DNA of 64,000 nucleotides. It comes from Bacillota bacterium. GTDB taxonomy: Bacteria; Bacillota; Clostridia; Christensenellales; CAG-138. The position numbers were made by a program, and so were the translations under genes. Below the pieces are notes generated by a model. The model was not told where the DNA came from. It searched no databases and saw nothing but the letters and a program-made list of their open reading frames with translations. How positions within the stretch are numbered: the stretch's first letter is position 1; each line of letters starts with the position of its first letter. Shown here piece by piece: positions 27,001 through 36,514 of the stretch. The DNA lies in NCBI GenBank assembly GCA_023455425.1, contig JAEYCM010000051.1:26912-90911 (forward strand), written 5' to 3'.

Positions 27001-27725
27001 GTGCAAAACCAGAGCTGTTCCTGATTAAAAATCTGACCCCACGGCAAGTGGAGCAATCCGTACAATATTTTGCGGACGCGCTCCATAACAGCCAGATCCT
27101 GTTTCTGCCCGGCGGATTTTCCGGCGGGGACGAGCCGGACGGTTCCGGTAAATTCATCACCGCGTTTTTACGAAATCCACGTATCCGGGAAGAAATCTTA
27201 CGCATGCTCGAAGAGCGGGACGGTTTGATCGGCGGCATCTGCAACGGCTTTCAGGCGCTCATCAAGCTTGGTCTTGTACCGTTTGGAGAAATTCGTGATA
27301 TGGACGAAAGCTGCCCCACATTGACATTCAATACAATCGGGCGTCATCAATCCCGCATTGTCCGCACGCGCATTTGCGCCCACGCTTCCCCCTGGCTGAT
27401 GCATACGGAGGTGGGGGAGGTCTACGCTGCCCCCGTTTCCCACGGGGAAGGGCGCTTTTTATGCCCGCAGCCGTTGTTTGACATGCTGGCGGAGAACGGG
27501 CAGCTTGTGACGCAGTATGTGGATGAAGCAGGATCGCCCACCATGGATATCGGTTCTAACCCCAACGGATCAATGGGCGCAGTGGAGGGCGCCGTCTCGC
27601 CAAATGGACGGGTATTGGGCAAAATGGCCCATAGCGAACGGATAGGCCCATACCTCTATCAAAATGTGCCGGGTAATTACGATATGCCGCTCTTCAGGGG
27701 CGCCGTGGATTATTTCAGGCTGTAA
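24012..27725 (+). CDS. purL: PurL, single-chain FGAM synthase
   Basis: A 1237-residue FGAM synthase that fuses the synthase and glutaminase parts, so no purS or purQ is needed. The clostridial single-chain type begins [21 protein letters not shown]. Recognised parts are [51 protein letters not shown], and a second AIR-synthetase-like half with [11 protein letters not shown]. The C-terminal glutaminase starts near [15 protein letters not shown] and has the nucleophile in [11 protein letters not shown] (C1077) and a C-terminal His/Glu region. A terminator follows about 140 bp downstream; this is the last gene of the operon. Confidence 0.96.
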   Translation: [1237 protein letters not shown]

Positions 27726-27868
27726 CCACATCAGGTAAAATTTGGTTTGTTTTCGGCTTGTATGGCTTACCGCATTCCGCTATACTGGTAGCAAAATGAC
27801 AAAGATAACTGTTCCGCTCAATGGCGAACGGAATGGCTGACCTTGCGGGATCACCACAGGGCGGTCAA

Positions 27869-27907
27869 ACAGCGCCTCATTTCTTCTCATGAGGCGCTGT
27901 GTTTTTT
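27869..27907 (+). terminator. Intrinsic terminator of the purine operon
   Basis: ACAGCGCCTCAT (27869-27880), an 8-base loop, the exact complement (27889-27900), then GTTTTTT. The rest of the gap 27726-28162 holds the promoter at 28054-28082 and nothing else I recognise. Confidence 0.92.
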
Positions 27908-28053
27908 GGTCGTCATTTATTTTAATGAGGCGCATGCGCTTGTTTCCGCTTAAACGTCTTCCCGGGTTTGGACGTCGCGGTTCAGGCCCATTTGTGCTAT
28001 ATTGTTTACAAGAAATGGCGCTTATAAGCCTTTCCTCATCTGATGTAAAGAGA

Positions 28054-28082
28054 TTGAATTTACATAGGCCAATCAGTATAAT
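28054..28082 (+). promoter_or_regulatory. Sigma-A promoter of the LuxR-type membrane regulator
   Basis: TTGAAT (28054-28059), 17 bp, TATAAT (28077-28082). The first in-frame-looking ATG with coding character downstream is at 28163, about 75 nt from the expected transcript start, not the ATG at 28273. Confidence 0.7.
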
Positions 28083-28162
28083 GGAAACCAGTTAACCATG
28101 TTTTTTTCCTGACAAAACAATATATAAAAACGGGCTGCCTAAGGCAGAAGGATGAGTGTGCG

Positions 28163-28272
28163 ATGGAAACGAAGCTACTTGAAAAAAAGCAGCCAGCATT
28201 GAGCACGAAGGCAGCCGGGCCGCCAATCTCAAGGCGTTTCGTAAAAGCAGCCTCCCGTATTTTTGGATCTGG
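28163..28272 (+). other. Probable frameshifted 5' end of the LuxR-type regulator gene
   Basis: From ATG 28163 the frame reads METKLLEKK and then meets GAAAAAAAGC at 28181-28190. Without a shift it runs to a TAG at 28292-28294 (43 residues). A -1 shift on A AAA AAG joins it to the frame of the downstream gene, giving AASIEHEGSRAANLKAFRKSSLPYFWIW directly ahead of MFYYAWVVAFSTWW: a basic stretch followed by a full first membrane helix. The frame of the main gene has no start codon between its stop at 28180-28182 and ATG 28273. It is either a real or programmed frameshift, phase variation in the A7 run, or a sequencing error. Confidence 0.55.
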
Positions 28273-29604
28273 ATGTTTTATTATGCCTGGGTAGTGGCGT
28301 TTTCCACCTGGTGGACGGCGACGCCCGCAACAGAGAGCGTGTTCGGAGAACAGATCCGGAGCATGATGCATATCATAAACTTATTGTCTTCCGCGGTCTG
28401 CGTATTTCTTATTCGAAAGGAAAAATCAGTTAATGTCGGGCGTATCGGCGCGATCCTGCTTGTTGCGGGCATGATTGCGCTCCTGGTTATAAAAGCGCCG
28501 GCCGTACAGCTTGTCTGCACCATATTGATTGCTGTCTGCATGGGCGTTGTAAACATCAGCATTCTGTCTCCCTATGTGTTTGTGCTCAATAATACCGAAA
28601 AACTCTATGCGATGCTGTTTAGCAATGTGCTGATCTGCGGCGTGGGCCTGCTGATGGAAAGCGCATTCTGGCGGACGCTTTCCCAAACGCAAGGGTTGAT
28701 CGTCTCCTTTGCGATGCTGCTTACAGGGCTTTTGGGCATTGTGTTCTTCCGGCAGTATACGGTAACCGAGAAAGCGGAAGAAAACGCGGCGGGCGCGGCC
28801 ATATTCCATCCCAAGCTGTATATCACGATATTTATCAGCTGTGTGTTTGCCATACTCTTTAAAGGCGTGGGCAAGGGGATATTCAACCTTGCCATACCGG
28901 GTACGCCGTACCCTATTTCCATTTGGTACCATGTTGGGGGTCTCCTTGGCGTGGGCATTTACCTCTTGGTGTTTGCCAAAGTAAAAAAGAGCATGCATGT
29001 GGTCGTCAATTTTTCATTCTGCCTGCTGTCGTTAGGGCTTTTATGTGCCGCTTTGGCGGAACAGAAGCCGTTTTTTGAGGTTATATTTGCTCTGTTTTTG
29101 GGCGCGGGCAACAGTATGGGCGTCGTCACTATGTACTACATGCTGGGCGTTGTGGGCAAGAAATTCCATTCCATCAAATATATCCAGCGCTCCATTGTGT
29201 TTGTGGGTATCTGCGGAGGGGTCGCAGGGGTTATCGCCGGGAACTTGATTGTAAGCATGCGGGAAGCGACCATTGCGGCCTCGGTCATCGTTTCCACCGT
29301 CATGATGCTGCTGGTCACGTTCTATCCGCTGATGCTCAACGATCATTTCAAAAGCTGGACACAGGATGCGGAAAAATCGGAAATCGACAACGAGCAGTTG
29401 TTCCTCTTTAAGAAATACAAACTGAGCAAGCGCGAAACGGATGTGTGCAAGCTGCTGCTTCAGGGCTATACCATGCGGCAAATTTCGGGCATTTTATCTT
29501 TGGCGTACCCGACTGTTAATACCTATTGCACGTCCATGTACCGGAAACTCAGCATCAACAGCCGCACGGAACTGCTGGTGATGTTCAAGGACTATATGAG
29601 CTAA
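28273..29604 (+). CDS. LuxR-type HTH regulator with an N-terminal multi-helix membrane domain
   Basis: From ATG 28273 the protein has 443 residues; the true N-terminus probably lies upstream across a frameshift, since the first helix is cut by this ATG and no ribosome site precedes it. About ten to twelve hydrophobic helices (residues 1-360, MFS-like) precede a C-terminal LuxR helix-turn-helix: YKLSKRETDVCKLLLQGYTMRQISGILSLAYPTVNTYCTSMYRKLSINSRTELLVMF (about 382-440), which matches the LuxR/GerE pattern except for Tyr-Pro at the start of the recognition helix. Similar membrane-LuxR proteins are common in anaerobic Actinobacteria and some Clostridia, and appear to sense a ligand through the membrane part. 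The target is unknown; it lies convergent to the polyamine operon. Confidence 0.8.
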   Translation: MFYYAWVVAFSTWWTATPATESVFGEQIRSMMHIINLLSSAVCVFLIRKEKSVNVGRIGAILLVAGMIALLVIKAPAVQLVCTILIAVCMGVVNISILSPYVFVLNNTEKLYAMLFSNVLICGVGLLMESAFWRTLSQTQGLIVSFAMLLTGLLGIVFFRQYTVTEKAEENAAGAAIFHPKLYITIFISCVFAILFKGVGKGIFNLAIPGTPYPISIWYHVGGLLGVGIYLLVFAKVKKSMHVVVNFSFCLLSLGLLCAALAEQKPFFEVIFALFLGAGNSMGVVTMYYMLGVVGKKFHSIKYIQRSIVFVGICGGVAGVIAGNLIVSMREATIAASVIVSTVMMLLVTFYPLMLNDHFKSWTQDAEKSEIDNEQLFLFKKYKLSKRETDVCKLLLQGYTMRQISGILSLAYPTVNTYCTSMYRKLSINSRTELLVMFKDYMS

Positions 29605-29619
29605 GTTTTACTCGACAAG

Positions 29620-29642
29620 AAAGCGGCGTGACGCCGCTTTTT
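29620..29642. terminator. Intrinsic terminator between the regulator and nspC
   Basis: AAAGCGGCG, loop TGA, CGCCGCTTT, TT. The symmetric A/T-flanked stem can serve both convergent genes. Confidence 0.8.
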
Positions 29643-29643
29643 C

Positions 29644-30776
29644 TTATGATAACCTATTCTTAAAATCTTCGTATCCGAATTGCCGGACGGTTTCAAACGA
29701 GCCGTCCTGTTTTTTTAGCACGATATCGGGCAAACGCATACCGTTGAACGTATTGTTCTTTACCATGGAATAAATCGCCATATCACAGAATACCAGTTTG
29801 TCGCCTGCTTTAAGCGGCGCGTCAAACGAATAATCGCCGATAACGTCTCCGGCCAAGCAGGTAGGCCCGCCCAAACGGAAGGTGTGCCTCTTTTCATTCG
29901 GCTTACCCGCTCCTATGATATTGGGACGGTAGGGCATTTCGATCACGTCCGGCATATGGCAGGAGGCGGAAGTATCGAGTATGGCGATATCCATGCCGTT
30001 ATAGAGCGTATCGAGCACCGTGGAGACTAAAAATCCGGCGTTGAGCGCAACGGCTTCGCCCGGCTCCAGATATACCTCCGCCCCATAGGTTTCCCGCAGG
30101 CGGATGATAGTGCTTACAAGCAGCTCGACATCGTAGTCCTCTCGCGTAATATGGTGCCCGCCGCCGAGATTGAGCCACTTCATGCTATGAAGATATTCGC
30201 CAAAGTCCCGTTCAAAGCAGGTAAGCGTTGCGACCAGCGCGTCCGAATTCTGCTCACACAGAGTGTGGAAGTGCAATCCTTCAATCCCTGCGATCTTGTC
30301 CGGCTGAAACTGCTCCTTTGTGACGCCAAGGCGCGAACAGGGGGCGCAGGGGTCGTAGATTTCATGCCCCTCCTGCGTGGAGCAGGCGGGATTGACGCGC
30401 AGGCCGCAGGATTTTCCCGCAGCCAACGCGCAATCCTTGTATCTTTCCCACTGCGCAAAGCTGTTGAACAGCACATGGTCGGAAACTTGGAGTATCTCCG
30501 CAAACTCGTTTTCGCGGTAAGCGGGGGAGTAGACGTGTACCTCGCCCGGGAAGTGTTCCCGCCCCAAGCGCGCTTCAAACAGCCCGCTTGCCGCCGTACC
30601 GTAGAGATATTGGGACAGCAGCGGGTATACGCGGAACATCGAGAACGCTTTTTGCGCAAGCAGTATCTTCGCACCACTTCGTTGCTGTACGTCCGCGAGT
30701 ATGGAGAGGTTTTTGATTAAAAGCGCTTCGTCAACCACATAGCAGGGGGTGGGGAGCGCATCAAATCCCGCCTGCA

Positions 30777-30777
<1 letters not shown>
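29644..30777 (-). CDS. nspC: Carboxynorspermidine/carboxyspermidine decarboxylase
   Basis: A 377-residue fold-III PLP decarboxylase of the alanine-racemase-like family. It removes the carboxyl group from carboxyspermidine or carboxynorspermidine to yield spermidine or norspermidine. The start is MQAGFDALPTPCYVVDEALL, the PLP lysine is K43 (LAQKAFSMF), and the glycine-rich LNLGGGHH and the conserved ILDTSASCHMPDVIEMPYRP are family hallmarks that separate it from diaminopimelate decarboxylase. The ATG shares one base with the stop of the upstream dehydrogenase, so the two are translated together. Which polyamine it makes depends on the diamine available; with the arginine route in the same operon, putrescine and hence spermidine is most likely. 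Confidence 0.93.
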
Positions 30778-31976
<1,199 letters not shown>

Positions 31977-32003
31977 TTTATTATCCTCCTAGACTGATTT
32001 CGT

Positions 32004-32861
32004 TTATTTGACTGAAAGATGCAACAGCAATTCTCGCAACAGTTTGCAGGCGACGGCGGTGGAAACGCCGCTTGCGTCCAGCATGGGGGAAAGCTCCACA
32101 AGGTCGCAGCCTACGATGTTCGCGCGGTCCGCTACCATGCCTATGGCGCGCAGCAGCTCCAAAAAACTGACGCCGCCGGGTTCCGGCGTTCCGGTACCGG
32201 GGAAGACAGACGGGTCCATCACATCAAGATCTACCGAGAAGTATACGGGCTTGCCGGACAGGCTTTTAAGCGTTTCTTCCAAACCGAAGAAGCCAAACTT
32301 TTGGGTGGTCACATGCTCTTTCCCCCACAGGAATTCCGCCCGCTCGCCGGAACGGATGCCGAACTGGAAGACACGGCCATTGCCCACTAGCTCCGCGCAG
32401 CGCCGCATGACGGTCGCGTGCGAAAGCGTTGCCCCCAAATAGTCTTCCCGAAGGTCGGCGTGCGCATCAAAATGAATGATGTGCAGATCCGGATATTTGC
32501 GCGCCACCGCGCGTACCGCGCCGAGTGTGACCAGATGCTCCCCGCCAATCATCAGCGGAAGCTTGCCGTCTGTCAAAAATGTTTCCGCCGCACGCTCGAT
32601 TTCCGCTAACGCTAAGCGCGCGTCGCCAATGCACAGCGTGAGGTCCCCCGCGTCGAATACGGAATAGTCTGTCAGGTCTGCATCCAAATACGGGCTGTAG
32701 GTTTCCAAGCCGTAAGATTCCCCACGCATGGCGCGGCTTGCAAAACGCGTGCCGGGCCGGTTGCTGGTGGTGGAGTCAAACGGCGCGCCGTAGACGACGA
32801 TAGAAGCATCCTCATAGGACGCGTCGCATCCAAGGTAGGGTTCAATGTTCGATTTCCACAT
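32004..32861 (-). CDS. speB: SpeB, agmatinase (ureohydrolase family)
   Basis: A 285-residue manganese enzyme of the arginase/agmatinase family that hydrolyses agmatine to putrescine and urea. Metal ligands are visible in MIGGEHLVTLG (H109), IIHFDAHADLRED (D132, H134, D136) and FSVDLDVMDPSVFPGTGTPEPGG. The start is ATG 32861, with CAGGAG upstream inside the end of speE; a TTG at 32882 would add seven residues but is less likely. In this gene order it could equally act on N1-aminopropylagmatine, as in Thermus; sequence does not separate the two. Confidence 0.92.
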   Translation of the reverse strand: MWKSNIEPYLGCDASYEDASIVVYGAPFDSTTSNRPGTRFASRAMRGESYGLETYSPYLDADLTDYSVFDAGDLTLCIGDARLALAEIERAAETFLTDGKLPLMIGGEHLVTLGAVRAVARKYPDLHIIHFDAHADLREDYLGATLSHATVMRRCAELVGNGRVFQFGIRSGERAEFLWGKEHVTTQKFGFFGLEETLKSLSGKPVYFSVDLDVMDPSVFPGTGTPEPGGVSFLELLRAIGMVADRANIVGCDLVELSPMLDASGVSTAVACKLLRELLLHLSVK

Positions 32862-33702
32862 GCTCTGCAAGCTCCTGTACAAAAGTGGGCAGCGCGAAGG
32901 ACGCGCGGTGCAAATTGATGTTGTAATACCGTGTTTTCAGCCCCAGTGCCTTCCATGCGGTGGACTGGAGGTTTTTGACGGGATGCAGCCCTTTTGACGC
33001 AAACCCGAACATCCAGTGCCCGGAAGGGTAAGAGGGGATATGCGCCTGGTAGAGCTTGCACATGGGGAACGTTGCGGCGATCCGCTGGTGCGCCCGCTGC
33101 ATGGCCTTTGCGTCGTCCTCATAGAACGGGCTTTCGTTCTGGTTGACCATGATACCGTCCTCACGGAGCGCTTTGTAGCAGTGGCCGTAGAACTCCCGGG
33201 TAAACAGGCCTTCTCCGGGCCCGAACGGGTCGGTGGAATCGACTAAGATCAGGTCGTATTCATCCTCCCGGCTTCGTACAAACCGCAGCCCGTCCTGCAC
33301 ATGGATGTGGACGCGCGGGTCTTTTAGGCTGCAGGAGATGGAGGGAAGATATTGCTCGCACAGGTCGATCACCCGCCCGTCGATCTCCACAAGGTCAATA
33401 TGCGTGACACTGTCGTATCGGCACAGTTCGCGCACCGCGCCGCCGTCCCCGCCACCGATGACAAGCACGCGTTTTGCCTCCGGGTTGACGCCCATGGGCA
33501 CGTGCACCATCATTTCGTGGTAGATGAATTCATCCTTCTCCGTGCACATCATAAAGCCGTCTAAAGCGAGAAAACGGCCGAACTCTTGGCTTTCAAATAT
33601 TTCAATGAGCTGGTAGTCGCTCTGCTCGGAGCAGAGCTGTTTTTCAACCTCTATGGAAAGCCCTACGCGGGGGGTATGCATTTCGGTAAATGTCAAATGC
33701 AT
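32842..33702 (-). CDS. speE: SpeE, spermidine synthase-type aminopropyltransferase
   Basis: A 286-residue enzyme that moves the aminopropyl group of decarboxylated S-adenosylmethionine to a diamine. Diagnostic motifs are LALDGFMMCTEKDEFIYHEMMVHVPM, VLVIGGGDGGAVREL (glycine loop 83-88), LVEIDGRVIDLCEQYLP and LILVDSTDPFGPGEGLFT. It starts one base after the speA stop and overlaps speB by 20 bp. Putrescine is the usual acceptor, but agmatine is possible. Confidence 0.93.
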   Translation of the reverse strand: MHLTFTEMHTPRVGLSIEVEKQLCSEQSDYQLIEIFESQEFGRFLALDGFMMCTEKDEFIYHEMMVHVPMGVNPEAKRVLVIGGGDGGAVRELCRYDSVTHIDLVEIDGRVIDLCEQYLPSISCSLKDPRVHIHVQDGLRFVRSREDEYDLILVDSTDPFGPGEGLFTREFYGHCYKALREDGIMVNQNESPFYEDDAKAMQRAHQRIAATFPMCKLYQAHIPSYPSGHWMFGFASKGLHPVKNLQSTAWKALGLKTRYYNINLHRASFALPTFVQELAEHVEIEH

Positions 33703-33703
33703 G

Positions 33704-35152
33704 TTAGTCTCCTTCCAGTACGTTGAGCCGCTGAATGGTGAGATCCTCCGGCCCGGTCATGGAACAGCCCTTCTCCTTGGCGTAGCGGATATAGGCAATG
33801 ATATCCGCCGTAATGCGCTCGCCGGGGGCAAGGATTGGAATGCCGGGCGGGTAGCACATGACGAATTCGCTGCAGATATGCCCGTGCGTTTGCTCAAGCG
33901 GCAGACTCACTTTGCGCGCGTAGAACGCTTCCTGCGGGGAGACGGCTACCTGCGGGGAGATGTATTCATGCCGCATCAGGTTCGCTTTATCCTTCCTATA
34001 TCGTCTCCGAATATCCGCAAGCGCGCTCACCAGCCGCTCGATGTCCCGCTCCCGGTCGCCCACGGACACATAGGCGAGGATGTTGCCAAGGTCGCCAAAC
34101 TCCACCTGGATGTCATACTCGTCCCGCAGGATATCATATACCTCAATGCCCGCAAGCCCTGCGCCCAATGTATTGACGGAAAGCTTGGTCACATCAAAAT
34201 CAAATACCGTATCGCCGTTTACAAGTTCCTTGCCATAGGCGTAATAATCGCCGATCTCATTGATCTCTTCCCGGGCGTAGGCGGTCAGCTCCTGTACGCG
34301 GGCAAAAATATTTTGGCCGCGCAGGGCAAGGTTTTTTCTGGAAATATCGAGGCTGACCAAAAGCAGGTAATTGCCGCTTGTGGTCTGCGTGAGGTTAATA
34401 ACCTGCCGCACATAATCGGCGTTCACGTTGGGACCCGTCAGCAGAAGGCTGCTCTGGGTCAGCGAGCCGCCGGACTTGTGCATGCTCACCGCCGCCATAT
34501 CCGCGCCCGCAGCCATTGCGGAAATGGGCATGTTTTCCCCAAAGGAAAAATGCGTGCCGTGGGCTTCGTCCGCCAATACCATCATACCCCGCGCGTGGGC
34601 AAGCTTTGTAATTTCAGCGATATTGGAACAAACGCCGTAGTAGGTGGGGTTATTTAAAAATACGGCTTTCGCTTCCGGGTGCGCATCCATGGCGGCCTTT
34701 ACGCTTGTAAGCCGCATACCCAGCGAGATACCCAGCCGGTCGTCCGTTTCCGGATTGACATAAATGGGGATGGCCCCGCACAATATCAGCGCATTGATCA
34801 CGCTTCGGTGCACATTGCGCGGCAAAATCAGCTTGTCTCCCCGTTTGCAGACGGAGAGTATCATGCTCTGCACGCTGGAGGTCGTGCCGCCGACCATAAA
34901 AAAAGCGTGGGACGCATGAAACGCCTCCGCAGCCAACGCCTCCGCCTCCGCAATGACCCCTACGGGGTGGCAAAGGTTGTCGAGCGGCTTCATGCTGTTG
35001 ACGTCAACAGAAAGACAGTCCCGCCCCAAAAACGACATCAGCTCCGGGTTGCCCTTGCCACGTTTATGGCCGGGCACGTCAAAGGGGACCACGCGCATGG
35101 CGCGGAATTCCTCCAAGGCCTCCATCAGCGGGGCGCGGTGCTGGTTGAGCAT
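33704..35152 (-). CDS. speA: SpeA, fold-I arginine decarboxylase (Orn/Lys/Arg family)
   Basis: A 482-residue PLP decarboxylase of the short Bacillus SpeA type. Motifs: PFDVPGHKRGKGNPEL near the start, MVGGTTSSVQSMILSV, VLADEAHGTHF and the PLP-binding lysine in SMHKSGGSLTQSSLLL (K226). The C-terminal domain carries SEFVMCYPPGIPILAPGE. Arginine rather than lysine or ornithine is inferred as the substrate because speB and speE follow in the same operon. Either TTG 35158 or ATG 35152 could be the start; ATG is preferred because AGGAGG lies 10 bases ahead, though the TTG is only 4 bases from it. Confidence 0.9.
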   Translation of the reverse strand: MLNQHRAPLMEALEEFRAMRVVPFDVPGHKRGKGNPELMSFLGRDCLSVDVNSMKPLDNLCHPVGVIAEAEALAAEAFHASHAFFMVGGTTSSVQSMILSVCKRGDKLILPRNVHRSVINALILCGAIPIYVNPETDDRLGISLGMRLTSVKAAMDAHPEAKAVFLNNPTYYGVCSNIAEITKLAHARGMMVLADEAHGTHFSFGENMPISAMAAGADMAAVSMHKSGGSLTQSSLLLTGPNVNADYVRQVINLTQTTSGNYLLLVSLDISRKNLALRGQNIFARVQELTAYAREEINEIGDYYAYGKELVNGDTVFDFDVTKLSVNTLGAGLAGIEVYDILRDEYDIQVEFGDLGNILAYVSVGDRERDIERLVSALADIRRRYRKDKANLMRHEYISPQVAVSPQEAFYARKVSLPLEQTHGHICSEFVMCYPPGIPILAPGERITADIIAYIRYAKEKGCSMTGPEDLTIQRLNVLEGD

Positions 35153-35194
35153 AGCCAATCGACCTCCTTTCTTTGTTAATAAAGGCCGCCGGAT

Positions 35195-35956
35195 TTATTC
35201 ATACACGTTCCGGCCGGAATAAATCTCGATCATTTCGCGGCGCAGGTTTTCCATAATGGAAAGGCGCACGCGGGGGGAAAGTTCGTAAATATCCGTATTG
35301 AACAGATAATTCTGCAGGTTGACCTCTTTTAGCATCATCTTGCTGTGGAAGAGGTTTGCCTGGTACACGTTAACGTCGATCACATCGTACTTCAACAGGA
35401 TGTCGGGATCGATATAATCCTGTATGGATGTGATTTTGTGATCCATGAACACCTTTTTGCCGTCGAGGTTTCTTGTAAAGCCGCGCACGCGGTAGTCCAT
35501 GGTGATGATATCCGAGTCAAAGCTGCCGATTAAGAAATCAAGCGTTCGAAGCGGCGTTATTTCCCCGCAGGTGGCGACGTCGATATCCACGCGGAATGTC
35601 GCAATGCTTGTCTCCGGGTGGTATTCGGGGTAGGTATGGACGGTAATATGGCTTTTATCCAAATGCGCCAGTACGATATCGCTTGGCAGACAGCGCACAT
35701 TTTCCTCCGCGAGAAGGAATGTGACGCTCGCGCCCTGCGGGTCATAATCCTGCTTGCTGACGTTTAACACCTGTGCGCCGATCATATCCGAAAGCGTATG
35801 CATAATACCCGTGAGCCGCTCGGAGTTGTACTGCTCGTCGATATAGGCGATATAATCCCGCTGCTCCCGTTCCGTCTTCGCATAGCAGACGTCATAGATG
35901 TTGAAGCTGAGGGCCTTGGTCAGGTTGTTGAACCCGTAGAGTTTGAGCTTATCCAT
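35195..35956 (-). CDS. speD: SpeD, S-adenosylmethionine decarboxylase proenzyme
   Basis: A 253-residue pyruvoyl-dependent enzyme of the longer, Escherichia coli-like type. The self-cleavage site is [11 protein letters not shown] with Ser102, which becomes the pyruvoyl group; the catalytic Cys region [15 protein letters not shown] lies about 40 residues downstream, and [23 protein letters not shown] is conserved. The start at ATG 35956 fits the family; an upstream in-frame start at 36025 would add 23 residues with no matching family sequence. It is the first gene of the operon and lies about 420 nt after the promoter, behind a long structured leader. Confidence 0.94.
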   Translation of the reverse strand: MDKLKLYGFNNLTKALSFNIYDVCYAKTEREQRDYIAYIDEQYNSERLTGIMHTLSDMIGAQVLNVSKQDYDPQGASVTFLLAEENVRCLPSDIVLAHLDKSHITVHTYPEYHPETSIATFRVDIDVATCGEITPLRTLDFLIGSFDSDIITMDYRVRGFTRNLDGKKVFMDHKITSIQDYIDPDILLKYDVIDVNVYQANLFHSKMMLKEVNLQNYLFNTDIYELSPRVRLSIMENLRREMIEIYSGRNVYE

Positions 35957-36384
35957 TATAAAGCCGCTTCTCCTTCTTGTAATCGCGGGCAAATAAAAAC
36001 GCCCGGTACTTTTGTGCATAAACACTCACAGTACACAGGCGATACAATCTTTCTTCAAAAACCGTTTTTGCGCAGTTTGCCCCCATGGCAGACCCATTCT
36101 GCGCGGTATTCAGCTTTTGGTGATCAGAGTCTATATAGCAAGGAATTACTTTTACTACTCTTATTGATCGTTCACAAGTGTTTGCGCAAGTACTTGCACA
36201 TGGCTGAACGCTCAGCCTTAACCCATAAATTCCGAACCCGCTGGCTCGATCAATAAGGCAACAAAGTTGCCAATTTCGGCTTTTGACCCGGCTGTCCGTC
36301 TGGCCTTAATCCACCTTTACGCTGCGCGGAGGATGGTCAAAAAATTCTTTGCTAAGTAGGCTCTTATTCCTCTTTCGCAGTGTG
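35957..36384 (-). ncRNA. Long structured leader of the polyamine operon (candidate cis-regulatory RNA)
   Basis: No gene fits in 35957-36514. On the minus strand the leader can form several helices: TTTTGACC/GGTCAAAA (36281-36288 with 36335-36342) enclosing ATCC-CC/GG-GGAT arms (36309-36315, 36328-36334); a GGCAAC/GTTGCC hairpin (36257-36271); an 11-bp long-range helix CTTATTGATCG/CGATCAATAAG (36160-36170 with 36247-36257), inside it GGCTGA/TCAGCC (36202-36217); and GCGCAG/CTGCGC (36070-36104). It matches no riboswitch class I know by eye (not SAM-I, lysine, T-box or cobalamin). Whether it senses a ligand is inference. Confidence 0.45.
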
Positions 36385-36385
36385 A

Positions 36386-36414
36386 ATTATAGCGGATATA
36401 AGTAGTTTTTGCAA
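36386..36414 (-). promoter_or_regulatory. Sigma-A promoter of the polyamine operon
   Basis: On the minus strand TTGCAA, 17 bp, TATAAT. The transcript would start near 36379, giving a leader of about 420 nt before speD. Confidence 0.82.
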
Positions 36415-36514
36415 CAGTTTTTTATCATATACTTTTTTGCTGTAAAAGGTGATGGAAAATGCGGCGCAAAAAGAGCACTCTGCGCCGCAAATTGGCTTCA
36501 CAGAAATATATGTA

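Noticed and set aside
27889..28095. Open frame downstream of purL
   Set aside because: It begins inside the terminator hairpin, has no ribosome site and covers the promoter of the next gene.
28163..28190. Ordinary pseudogene call for the LuxR-type regulator
   Set aside because: The rest of the 443-codon frame is intact with a good HTH domain, so a simple indel in an A-run or a programmed shift explains the 5' end better than decay.
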